From Toxorhynchites rutilus septentrionalis (Eukaryota; Arthropoda; Insecta; Diptera; Culicidae), in assembly GCF_029784135.1 (NCBI RefSeq), contig NC_073746.1:62656097-62720096 (forward strand): DNA of 64,000 bases. Reading direction: 5' to 3'. How positions within the stretch are numbered: the first letter of the stretch is position 1; each line of letters begins with the position of its first letter. The translations under genes were made by a program, and so were the position numbers. The notes under the pieces are model-generated. The model was not told the DNA's origin. It was given only the letters and a program-made list of their open reading frames with translations, and did no database searches. Positions 12,624 to 23,213 of the stretch are shown here, one piece after another.

Positions 12624-14526
12624 GGCCTGATTCTCGAATACACTACGAATACACTTCACGGTGGAAACGGTATGAAACGCATTCGCGATGACAACGGTAC
12701 GGTGTCGCCATCTGGATGCGAGATTAGTTTCCCACTAAATTTATTATTATAATATCAAATTATCTTCCGATGAAATTTTTGTGTGAGATTATTATATCAC
12801 ATGAAGAAAACAAAGTTTTCCACTCACATTGAATACCAGTTTGATACGAAGAAGATAATTTTCATTAATGATTTTTTATTTGAAAAGTGCTCATTCTGCC
12901 TGAAAACTCATCATTATCTTCGACACTTCACTAACTCGTAAAACGTAGTTCAATGGCGTGCCGTTTATTTCGTTTCCACCAGCCGTATGGCACCCGCCAT
13001 GTTTTTGATGCCAACATCTCACACGTTAGAAGTATTTGTTTTCTTTAATAGCGAATTCGTTTTTAAAACTGAGTCAGTGCCACACTGACTCTGTAATAAA
13101 AAAACGTTTTCAGTTTCACGAATGCGGTGGTTTGTTGGTGTGCGTTATATAGTCTGATTTGTTTATATTTGCGACGACAAATGTAGTGTCGACGTCTGGT
13201 GGCGATATTAGTGATTCTGAGGTAAATTATTCTCTATCAGATAAGAAGGGCCAAGTGCAGTGTAAAAATATAAAAGTTTGAATGACATTTTTTACTTCAT
13301 ATTGTTTGATTACCTAACACATGTAGTCCTGACACTCACTTAACCATTTGTCGTAGCATTTCCTGTTTGTTCCACAAATAATTACTATCATAATATAAAA
13401 TCATCGTTAGACACAGTTTTCGTTCAATGTTTCTGCGATATCGGAAAAAACCCTCTTATTTCATCACGTAAAATAAATATTCGATACGTTAAAGTAAATT
13501 TTCATTCATAATTTTTATTTTGAGAGCATGTTTATTCCTCCTGAATATCCATAATAATTTTCGCCTCCCAATGAAAGCACACGGAGCTTAATGCCGTCTA
13601 CACGACTATACTCTTCAAAATCAGAATCCGAATTGGATTACGATTCCAATAATACAACAGCAAGAGCAGTAGCTTTTCCATTTTCATAGTCTTCATTTCT
13701 ATATTTTCTAAAACAATACTCGGAACTTGACAGTTCAGTATAGTTGTATTGGTGAACCCGAGTGCCAACCCGTGAAGCATCTCAGTGCGAAACTAGCAGC
13801 TTTCGGGGCGAACTAGTGCGACACTGAGTGCGAAACTGAGTGAATAAAAAAACGTTTTGACAGCAGTTAGTGCGGCACTGGGGTTGAAACTGAACAAAAA
13901 CGAATTCGCTATAAAACAGCGATCCGCGTTGACGGCAGTGAGCTTCGTTTACTAGTTTAGGGGGGCGTCAAAGAACAGCTGATTTTCAGTCGGAGTGAAC
14001 GTTTTCAAAATTAAAATTATGAATGAAAATTAGCTTTCTCATATCAAATTAGTATTCTGTTTAAATTAAAAACATTTTTGTTTGCAGGTGGGGAAAAAGT
14101 CTCATATGAAAATTGTTTATGAAGACAACTTTATATTATAAAGAAAAAAATCAGCAACAATGTTGGAATTGTATGACCATATGGTTGAATGAAAGTCATA
14201 AATACGTGTTTCTAATAATTAAATAACATAATGTGAAAATTTTCATTCAAATTTTAAAATTTGAAAACCGCTTCGTGTCTTCTAATCTGGTAGAGATTAC
14301 ACTAACGATTTTGGGACCCAAATTATGACTCAAACTTGAAGTCGCCACCAGACGTCGACGTTATCGCGAATTACCAATTTACCACCATCTGACATACCCT
14401 GATGTCGATGATGAACTTTTACAGCAGAGGGATAGTGAGATAGGCGGTGACGGTAGGTAGAGTGAGATAGCGATAATCGTGTCATACACCTGGTTTCCAC
14501 CGTGAAGTGTATTCGAGAATCAGGCC
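12624..14526. mobile_element. Second copy of the GGCCTGATTC MITE, expanded by nested DNA
   Basis: The same TIR as at 8118-8499, with the 5-bp duplication CAATG at 12619-12623 and 14527-14531. The first about 360 bp match the reverse complement of the gag copy. From about 12986 to 14495 foreign DNA is inserted between two gtttccacc motifs, including the element at 13049-13911. Confidence 0.8.
13049..13911. mobile_element. 863-bp TIR element, TAA duplication
   Basis: The ends are TAGCGAATTCGTTTTT and its complement, flanked by TAA on both sides. Subterminal parts are also inverted (cagtgccacactgactc against gtgcggcactgggg). No transposase. A second copy lies in INTS1 intron 2 at 28523-29977. 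Confidence 0.7.
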
Positions 14527-14531
14527 CAATG

Positions 14532-14927
14532 CAAAACTTCCAAAATGATTAGTGGAAACCTTTTGCTTATCCAATTTTACGATACAGTGTACAATGTTGA
14601 CGTCTAGTGGCGGCATTCGAGGTTGGGATCCAAATTATTCTTTATCAGATTAGAAGGCCCGAAGGCAGTTTTAAAATTTAAATCAAAATATTCACTTGTT
14701 ATTTAATTACTCAAAGCACGTAGTCCTGACCATTACCTAATTTATCCTATTCCTACTGAAACTTATAGTACGAAATGATCTCAAGACAAATTTCCTTAGA
14801 GGATTATCTCATCACTTGCCGAAAATTGATTTTCGTTTACTTAGAATACGAATATGATTGGGAAAAAATAATTTTCATTCATAATTCTTATTTTAAAAGT
14901 GTGTTCATTCCATCTGAAAATCTATTA
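14532..14927. other. Repeat fragment between MITEs
   Basis: Contains a piece (gacgtctagtggcggcattc) shared with the TAGCGAATTC elements. No gene. Confidence 0.4.
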
Positions 14928-15104
14928 GAGCCCCCGCAGACTGCAGACTAACTTGTCGGTCGATAGTTCAGTCGGCTTCTTAATCAGTACGGAGAGGTAT
15001 GCATGTGCGCACATTACACCGATTCAGTTGGGTCGGTTTTCGCATCAGTAGGCCGATCCGACCAAACTGTCGGCTGAAAAAAAGTCTGTAGTGTGCGGGG
15101 GCTC
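14928..15104 (+). mobile_element. 177-bp PIF/Harbinger-type MITE, copy 1
   Basis: Inverted ends GAGCCCCCGCAGACTGCAGA / GTAGTGTGCGGGGGCTC with TTA duplicated at 14925-14927 and 15105-15107. Shares its interior with copy 2 in opposite orientation. Confidence 0.85.
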
Positions 15105-15620
15105 TTATTGTCATTGTCGATCCCCAAATTTAGAATACAAAATTCAATGCCGTTCTCGCCCAGTCGGCGAACGACTACTATACTGCATATCAACAGACAT
15201 AAAACACAAGAAAGCAACATCGCCGTAAACGTAGTGATAAATTTCGCCTTGCGATGGTGTGGTTTCCTAATCATTTCCCCAATATACTTACAAATTGTTG
15301 CAAATAAACGCCATTCCACGTCTCCAGTTTTATTCATTAAAATGATATCAAAGCTTTTTACTTCACAGAAATGCTACAATTGTCTATACTTCTGGAGCAA
15401 GCAAAACAAACTTGTTTGCGATTTGTATCACTTGAGCAGTGCTGCAATCTATTATCGCCAATGTCAGAAAAAGCCCGACCATGCACTCTTAGGAAAAGAT
15501 GGTACATATGACAAATTTTATAATAAATATTACCAATGATTGGTCATTTTTAACAATATGAATTATTCGTACATATTACGCGATAAAAATGGTAAACAAA
15601 TGTTAAACCAGCCAGTATAA
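15105..15620. other. Unique sequence between two inverted MITEs
   Basis: Open frames on both strands up to 148 codons, but their composition and lack of homology do not support a gene. Confidence 0.35.
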
Positions 15621-15797
15621 GAGCCCCCGCACACTGCATACTTTTTATCGGCAGACAGTTTGATCGAGCTGGCCTGTTAGTGTAAAAACCGACCCAACTG
15701 AATCGGTGTAATGTTTGCATATGCTTATCTCTCCATATTGATTAAGTCGGCCGATCAAACTATCGGCCGCAAAATAGTCTGCAGTCTGCGGGGGCTC
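15621..15797 (-). mobile_element. 177-bp PIF/Harbinger-type MITE, copy 2
   Basis: Same length and ends as copy 1, inverted relative to it, with TAA at 15618-15620 and 15798-15800. Confidence 0.85.
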
Positions 15798-15800
15798 TAA

Positions 15801-17640
15801 CCCAGTATGAAAAGTCGGTTCAGGTTGGTTTAACATAAGTTACAGTTACAGTTAACATAAGTTACAGTTCGAAGTAATGTAGTAATGCAAATGTAGTATT
15901 TGCAGTAATGATTGTAATATTTTGTAGAAAATAAATGAGTGTTTTTTTCATGCTAATAAAACAGAATTTTCTCTGCAACGAATATTTTCGAAGATACAGA
16001 TTTTTGAAAGGAAAAGTACAGAAGAGAAAGATTTGTTCTATAACAATTTGTTCTTTGTTCTATAATCACCATAGTTCTATAATCACTATCTTCTTGTACG
16101 AGCGTAAGAAGATGGAAGAGCAGCACACAACCACTCTATAGTGTAGCGGATTAATCCACTGGAGAGTACGCTCTTGCAGGTGCGTACAGGTAAAATAACA
16201 GATATGGCTTAGTGCTGTGGTTCGCTGAAAAAAAGTGAACCGATGTGAAACATGCGTGTGGATTATATGTCGAATAGGGCTCTTGCTACACATACATGTG
16301 GAGCATATGTTGGGCAAACATCGCTTGTTTACGTTCGTAATTGCTTTGCAGCAGCAGTGGATTTGTTATCAATCGGCATCTTGTTCTTGATTTAAATATA
16401 GATGCGGTATTTCTACTAGCGCGAAATTGTTAACAACATTAACATAAACTTTGTGAAACAGTTAAGTAAGCTATTTCTTGAACAAAAGATTTTGTACGCA
16501 TACTACTTAATTTATTAGCACTCATTTTGCAATGTTCATTAAGCGACTTTCCTTCTAGATTTGGATCGAAATTGGCGGAAAAAGGTTTATCAACATGTTC
16601 GGATCAAGATTAAAGTTATAGAGGCTCATGCTCACGTTCGAATGTTTTTTTGTATTTTCCATGAATTGTAACTGATGGATTTTCTCCGTTCCCGATCAAT
16701 TTGCTTATAAACATATGTTAATTCTCCGCAGAGCAACCCGGAAATCATAACTGAGGGTTGGTTATTCTTTCTGACTGAATATATCATGAATTTGAACATA
16801 GTCAACCGCTATCTGCACACGAATGTTCATTATAGTTTATTTCTTCATGAGATCAGCATTCCAGGGTGAAAAGCAAAAAGCCTACATAAGAACACACTTC
16901 TCCTAATCTGGCTATACAATTGCAATGTGTAGTTTGCGCTGTTCCTGTAGAACTTTTTGAATAATCAATCTGCTTCCATTGATATGAATCATAGCCATAA
17001 AAGAAATTTCAAATTTTCTCCGTGTATTTCTCCGCTAAAAGTAAATATTTCTATGTAAAGACACATCGCATGTTATTAATATAGAGTAGCGCGTAATTTT
17101 GGTAACTATTGCGCTAAAATAATTATTTAAACAAAGCTCAATGTTGTCGATCAATATAAATCCTATGCAGTGATTTCTTTTGTCTGTCCAACAGATTACT
17201 AATACATATGCACGCTGCATGCGCCCTACAAGATTGCACTCTTCAGTGTACTCCTCAGTGTGACAGAGTGTAGATCAGCGCGCCTCAGTGCTGGACACAG
17301 GTTTCGCACACTCGAACTCCCAAGAGTAAGAGAGTGTGACTCACTCTCTTTATACATTCGACGGTGAAAGGAAAAGTGCATGGTGAGTGATGACTGTATC
17401 CTCAGTTTGGACATAAAAATCGCGCGCGGTGTATCATTTCAGTGAAAATGCCATCACTACCCACAAGCTCGTTCTCTGACTCCGTCGTAAATACATTACG
17501 AAATTATCTGAGCAGTTGAAAATGCAAAGGTTCTGCACAACGCAAATAACGTATAAGCGTACGAACACACTGGACGGCTCTCCCGCGCGGATTTTGCAAT
17601 GACAGACCACCGCGGAGCCTCGATAATGGAATGTATATGA
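15801..17640. other. Intergenic, no gene recognised
   Basis: AT-rich DNA with scattered short frames only. No bounded mobile element found. Confidence 0.4.
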
Positions 17641-18273
17641 CAAGACGGGTCTATGATACTAGGTGAGGCCGTTTCGTCACTAAGTTGGTTAGGGGAGCGG
17701 TATATGAAAACAGTACGGAAGAAAGCAGAAGAAGAATTATTTGCTTGTAGCGTGAAAGAGACAGACTGATCACGAGCGAGCTTCGGCACTAGCGTATTGT
17801 GTTTTGTTTACAAACAAAACACAGTAGACTTCCAAGATGGCTGAAAAGTGGTTTTAGCAAGTTGACCCACCTTAGGATATACTTCTACGCGCCTTGGTGT
17901 ATGATATAAAACACACAAGGCGGGGCGGGTGTGTACGGTTCCAAAATCACTGTTGTACGGTTTCCCATTCGCTGCGGTGGCTCGATGGAGATGATGCGCC
18001 GCAACGGTTTTGCCAAGACGGGTCTATGGTACTAGGTGAGGCCGTTTCGTCACTAAGTTGGTTAGGGGAGCGGTATATAAAAAAGTACGGAAGAAAGCAG
18101 AAGGGGATTTTTTTTCCTTGAAGCGTGAAAGAGACAGACTGATCACGAGCGAGCTTGGGCACAAGCGTATTGTGTTTTGTTTACAAACAAAACACAGTAG
18201 ACTTCCAAGATGGCTGAAGAGTGGTTTTAGCAAGTTGGCCCACCTTAGGATATGCTTCTACGCGCCTTGGGTT
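17641..18273. repeat. Direct duplication of a 255-bp mosquito-type repeat
   Basis: The segment 17641-17895 recurs at 18015-18273 with small differences; both run from caagacgggtctatg to ctacgcgccttgg. The spacer is 118 bp. An inverted, diverged partial copy lies around 18834-18905 (accatagactcgtcttg). Probably copies of a dispersed element. Confidence 0.75.
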
Positions 18274-18288
18274 TTGCTAGAGTATTAG

Positions 18289-18607
18289 GGTGGGTTTAGA
18301 CTAGTGATATATTCATGTGAAGAAATATGATGAGATTTATAGAAATCGCATCAACCGTTTACACTAGTGTGAACTTCTATAATGAATATATCCATATTTT
18401 CGGTGAATTTATTCACCTGAAGTAGAACTGCATCCAACTTTAGTGATTTCTCACCAGTGAGAAATTTACAAGCGATTACATATGCTGAATTTATTCAAGT
18501 TATATATACCTCGAATAAGTGTATCATATTTATTCTCACCCGTTTACACCCATTTTCACGTGAATAAATCCATCTATAGCTATAGATCTCCCTAATGTAA
18601 ACCCGCC
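18289..18607. mobile_element. 319-bp MITE with 5-bp duplication
   Basis: Left end GGTGGGTTTAGACTAG and right end GGCGGGTTTACATTAG (reverse complement), flanked by ATTAG at 18284-18288 and 18608-18612. Non-coding. Confidence 0.75.
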
Positions 18608-18612
18608 ATTAG

Positions 18613-20050
18613 TGTTTATGCGCTTTTGAAAGGTGAAAATAAAGCAAGGCAATAACAAATGTACTCTCAGGTGAGCCAATACGTGAAAACCACTCTGCGG
18701 TCATGTAGCTGCGGATAATCGTATTCCATCTAAATTGTCGAGAAATGCAATATTTCAGATGTTTGTGATCAAGTTCTCTCTCCCTCTTGCTCAGGTAAAC
18801 ATCCCCTCTTCCGTTTCACATCATTCTGTCGTTATATACCGCCCCTCTAATCCGCGTACTGTCCAAACAGTTGTACCTTGTACCATAGACTCGTCTTGCA
18901 TCCGTCTATAAAAATATAATAAAGGCAGATAGTGAAACCGTCGATAGCCGCTGAATGTGTTTTACATCAAGCTCCTGCTGCGACTTGTCATTGTGAAAAC
19001 CGCGCGGTAGAGCCGTCTAGTGTGTTTCCACGCTGAGCGTTTCTCGCGGGACACAGTCCGCGTTGACCGAGATGGAAAATGAAAGGTGGGAAGATTTTTA
19101 AATCTGTGACGTCACAGATTTTGTTTATGTATGTTACTTTTCTTATAATAGTCCACTACATAGGAAAAGTGTTGTAAAAAGTAAAAATAAGCAGATGAAA
19201 TGAACAAATTAGTATTTTTTCTTAAATCAATGCTAGCGTTCAAAATCATAGGGGCCCAACTGAAATTTTAGCAGAAACTGAAATTTCAGTATTGTTGAGG
19301 TGTTCTAAACTTTATTTCAATCTTATTTTACTTCTCGTTACATCGACCAAAAACGTAAATGAACAAAGTCAGAGTTACAAAATCGTTTTTTCCTTTGGCG
19401 GAAAACATTTTACAGCGCATGAGAAAAAAGTAGCAAGTTTTTTTTCCGCGTAAAATGCACTTGAAAAATAAATTGAATAGACTCCATATGACCTAAATTG
19501 AGACGAAAAGTTTTCTGCTTCCGTCCTAGTTTTAGACGAATGAAGTGTTCAGCACCCTAATTGTGGAAAAAGGAATTACAATTGCTAACAAGAGATAAAC
19601 TACCATGAAGATGCTCTAAAATCCAAACATAGTAAAAATTAGAATACTAATTCTGATATAAAAGAAATAACAAAAATGAAACATTTTGGTTCGTGACATG
19701 TTCTGTTTATTTTTCAAATGATGAATGTAACGCGAAAAATAGTTTTTGGAAATATGTAATTATTTTCTGTATATCCTCTTTCAACGTTATTCGTTGACAC
19801 ATTCAATTTTGTACCATTTGAGTAACTGACTGTTATGCCTGGTATGTGAACTTCTTATCTTCCTGGCTACTAATACAATCAAAGTTTAACACAAGCAAAA
19901 CCCGTGAATCTTCCCACCTTCTATTTTTCATCTCGCGCGTTGACGGCATTGAGCCTCGTATTACGAAATGGTGGAGTAGGCATAACAATATAGGTTTGCA
20001 AAAGATATGAACACACTTTCATAATAAAAATTATGAATGAAAATTATTTT
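18613..20050. other. Intergenic repeat debris
   Basis: Includes the inverted partial copy of the 17.6-kb repeat near 18834-18905. Otherwise no gene or bounded element. Confidence 0.4.
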
Positions 20051-20059
20051 TTTTGTCTT

Positions 20060-20452
20060 ATTTATTTATTTTAGGCTCATTAGCATTTTAGCTGTAACAG
20101 AGCCGAATTCTAATCGTGTACATGTCACATGTTTATCATATATCTATAATTGGCACATTACACAGTTGCCATTTTTCGGCGTAATAGTATTCCTTCTTAT
20201 CTTCCATTATCTTGTTAGACCACTGGACAGCGGAGACAGTTGATTGATCATTATTGAGTTATTTATAGAACAGCAGCCCGATGTATCTTGCAGAGCAGAG
20301 AAGTTGTATGGATGAATCGATCTTATTTGTTGCGTGGACGTAATTATTCTATAATAACACAAAGATGGTCAAGGAGGGCCCTGAGTTTTGAACTCACGAT
20401 CGATCGCTAACTAAGCAAAGGCGCAACCAATGTGGCTACGGAGACCCCCCGA
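20060..20452 (-). mobile_element. tRNA-derived SINE, copy 1
   Basis: On the minus strand it starts GGGGGGTCTCCGTAGCCACA, with an A-box-like start and a B-box-like gagttcaaaactc as in tRNA-derived Pol III promoters, followed by about 300 bp unrelated to tRNA. The same body occurs at 30768-31205 and 35056-35495. Confidence 0.7.
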
Positions 20453-20739
20453 TGAAAATTATTATTCACAATCAAATTAGTACTCTATGTATACGAAAAT
20501 CACTTTTGCTTGCAAGTATTGGAAGAATATCATACAAAAATGATTTCAAAAGATAATTTTATATTATTATATAATGGTGAGTTTTGGTGAGAATATCTGA
20601 AAATTCATTGAAAATAGTTTAAATTAGGGTCAGAACAACGTACTTCTAGTATGTGAATAATGCCAAGAAAAAAAATCCATACTAATTTTAGCAATTTAAA
20701 ACTGCCTTAGGGCCGACTATTCTGATGGAGATAATACAA

Positions 20740-20955
20740 GGGACAGACATACAGCTGTACTAGCGCCGTACGTGTACAGCGTTATACTTATGACAGACAT
20801 ACAGCTGTACTTGCGTTGTACTTCGAAAATTGTATGTCTGTCACCATGTACAGCGCTAGAACCATGCAAGCAACTCGGTACAATCGCTGTACCTGTACCG
20901 ACCTGTTTTACCGCTGTACATGGCTACAGTTGTACTGTGCGCAGCGCCATAGACG
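20740..20955. repeat. Cluster of self-complementary tacagctgtac motifs
   Basis: acagacatacagctgtac occurs twice and its complement gtatgtctgtc lies between them; further gctgtac motifs follow to 20930. The segment can fold extensively. Probably a MITE or foldback remnant; ends not resolved. Confidence 0.4.
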
Positions 20956-21092
20956 GTTAGTGGAGGGTAGCATGAACAAGCAGAATCAAATCACTTGATA
21001 AACGTTCTTTTCATTGACTTTCTTTTAAGTTAATAACTCAGATTGGAAACTTTTTTGTTGTGTTTGATAGTTTAGACACTAAGTTGATTCTA

Positions 21093-21149
21093 AAAATTAT
21101 TTCGCCGTGAACTGTAAAAGGATATTACAGTTCACGGCGAAATAATTTT
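21093..21149. repeat. Perfect 25-bp inverted repeat with 7-nt loop
   Basis: Arms 21093-21117 and 21125-21149 are exact reverse complements (core ttcgccgtgaactg). It lies about 110 bp beyond the INTS1 stop codon, downstream of its poly(A) signal in the direction of transcription. Confidence 0.85.
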
Positions 21150-21214
21150 CAGAATGCCGTGGGACATTCGAATACAAACAAATCAAATAGCAACAATAAT
21201 TTGGTACACTTAAC

Positions 21215-21220
21215 TTTATT
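21215..21220 (-). terminator. Poly(A) signal AATAAA of INTS1
   Basis: AATAAA on the minus strand 40 nt after the INTS1 stop codon; the 3' UTR would be very short. Confidence 0.6.
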
Positions 21221-21260
21221 AATCCCCCGCGCAGATACATCACTGTGATCTGAGGTCCTC

Positions 21261-23213
21261 TCAGCACGCATGCTGCTTCTTGAGGGCCAGTACGCAACGT
21301 CTAATCGACGGGTAGGTGTTGATCTTGCAGCTGATGCCCAGATTGAACATTGTCGTCATGATTTGCGGCGCGTACTCCTGCAGACACAACACATATTCGG
21401 TGGCCTTGTCGAGCGCCGTTTGAACCACGGCCACGTCTTCGTGGTAAAGACACTGCACAAACGACGTTAGCGCAGTGCTGTTGGTGGAAAACTTCCCCGG
21501 ACTCTGCTTGAGCCAGCGTGTGACCAGTCCGTGAGCCGTCTGGCGCACGGCGCCCGATGGGTGGACAAGAAAGCGAATAATTTCGTCAAAAACATCCTCT
21601 AGGAGGTTAGGTCGCTTCACTGTTAGTGCATCCACTTCGAGCAGTGGGATGGAAACGTCCTCTATGTCGCGCGATCGGAGAGCGTGTGACAGCTCAAGCC
21701 AGTGCTGGGGAAGTATTTCGTTCTTGATGTAAGGGGACATCATGACAACGACTGTTGTGTGGTCGTTCGGATGGCTTGTTTTTGGCTTGATATCCTTAGA
21801 GGTTCCTTGCGAGGGTTCTTCCGGTTCGTATTTGATCGCTGCTACCGAGGAGGACGACTGCCGTATTCTAAGCATCGAGAGACCTTGTACCAGCAGTTGA
21901 AGCGATTGAAGGTCGTAGTGCTGCTGAGCAAGATCGTTTAAGAGTTCGTAGTAATTAAGAATGAACGCGATAGCTGTTTTCGAGTTAGCGCCAATATAAG
22001 CTTGAAGGAGCTCCATGAAACGGTATATGAGCGTGTAGGTCTCCTTCACATTACCGTGATTCCTCAGTAGAGCAAAGTAGCAATCGAGAGCATTCTGGAG
22101 GCCAGATTTATAGCTGTCGTCGAAAACGAGCGGTTGAAGAAGCTCCAGAATCCCAATAACTTGATGGAATAGATGAAAATGATACTCGGATCGCAGCACA
22201 TGAAGATCCATATGAGCTCTTCCCTGCAGCAGCGTGGCTAGAAGTGATAGTTGTCGCAGCATCAATACCGGATGGGAAGCGGCCAGCTTTCTCACAATCA
22301 GTTCCATCTCGGCGGACATTTGCTGGAAGTCCCGTGGGTTCGTGAGACAAGTAATCGTCGTAATGATATAGTAGGCAAATTTATCTCCAACGCAGCCCGT
22401 TGCATTCCGAACGTCGGCATCGTAAACACCGTCGATATGGGGCATTAGGAATTTCATCGGTGGAATGTTCAGATACAACTGTTGAAGAAACTTCTTCGAA
22501 GAATTATTCTTCTTTTCCAGCGCATATCCAACCATAGCATGTAAATGTTCCGATTTGCGAACAATACACTGAAGTAGAAGTTTAACTCGTTGACACATTT
22601 TCTCTTGATCGTCTTCCGCCAATACGTAATCGACGAAGGTTTTAATTTGCCGCTCGTTGAACGTTACAATATACTCTATCTGCTCATGCTTGGGAACCGA
22701 CTTGTCTCTTCCCTGCCAAAGTTTCGGATTTCTTGTCATCGTATCGATAAAATCCAAAACCGAACATGGATCATAGTTTGGGTTGAAACCCTCCATTAGA
22801 ATATCCACCGTCTGGTGAAGAGTGGACCAGCTGGTCTGATGACTCATCAGCGAGAGAAGATAGGGTCGAAATTGGGGCAGCGTTCGATTGAACAACAAAT
22901 CCATTTGAATCTCCTTGTTTACGTGAATCAATTCGGAATCGGCACTAGCTAGCCAGTCCACCAGCAGACCTCGTTTGTCGAACTGCAGTTCGGGATTTTC
23001 CAGGGCGATTCGTTTGCCACCTTTGAGCAGGGTGGAGATAACGTTAAGCATCTCATCCCGGCTTGTCTGGCGGAGCTGCTGTTTGCCCTTGTGTTCCACT
23101 TCTGAAGCTTTGCTGGTGGTCAAAACTTGCAGTAAAGTCTGCGACTGGCTTTGAACCTGGAGCGTTTCCTTCTGAGCAACCTTGATAAGCTGTTGGCGTT
23201 TACCCACGAGTAT
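21261..23213 (-). CDS. IntS1: INTS1 coding exon 3 (residues 1408-2057)
   Basis: 1,953 nt including the stop. Acceptor TTATTTTCAG at 23214 leads into ILVGKRQQLIKV. Conserved blocks: LLVDWLASAD, FRPYLLSLMSHQTSW, LWQGRDKS, RKLAASHPVLMLRQL, VVQTALDKATEYVLC. The open frame continues upstream of the acceptor, but those codons come from the intron repeat arm and are not part of the protein. Confidence 0.92.
   Translation of the reverse strand: MLVGKRQQLIKVAQKETLQVQSQSQTLLQVLTTSKASEVEHKGKQQLRQTSRDEMLNVISTLLKGGKRIALENPELQFDKRGLLVDWLASADSELIHVNKEIQMDLLFNRTLPQFRPYLLSLMSHQTSWSTLHQTVDILMEGFNPNYDPCSVLDFIDTMTRNPKLWQGRDKSVPKHEQIEYIVTFNERQIKTFVDYVLAEDDQEKMCQRVKLLLQCIVRKSEHLHAMVGYALEKKNNSSKKFLQQLYLNIPPMKFLMPHIDGVYDADVRNATGCVGDKFAYYIITTITCLTNPRDFQQMSAEMELIVRKLAASHPVLMLRQLSLLATLLQGRAHMDLHVLRSEYHFHLFHQVIGILELLQPLVFDDSYKSGLQNALDCYFALLRNHGNVKETYTLIYRFMELLQAYIGANSKTAIAFILNYYELLNDLAQQHYDLQSLQLLVQGLSMLRIRQSSSSVAAIKYEPEEPSQGTSKDIKPKTSHPNDHTTVVVMMSPYIKNEILPQHWLELSHALRSRDIEDVSIPLLEVDALTVKRPNLLEDVFDEIIRFLVHPSGAVRQTAHGLVTRWLKQSPGKFSTNSTALTSFVQCLYHEDVAVVQTALDKATEYVLCLQEYAPQIMTTMFNLGISCKINTYPSIRRCVLALKKQHAC

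Noticed and set aside
15014..15539. Frames of 107 and 148 codons between the two 177-bp MITEs
   Set aside because: They include MITE sequence, overlap on opposite strands and show no recognisable domain.
17894..18288. Plus-strand frames across the 17.6-18.3-kb duplication
   Set aside because: The frames change between the two copies of the repeat and carry no known domain.
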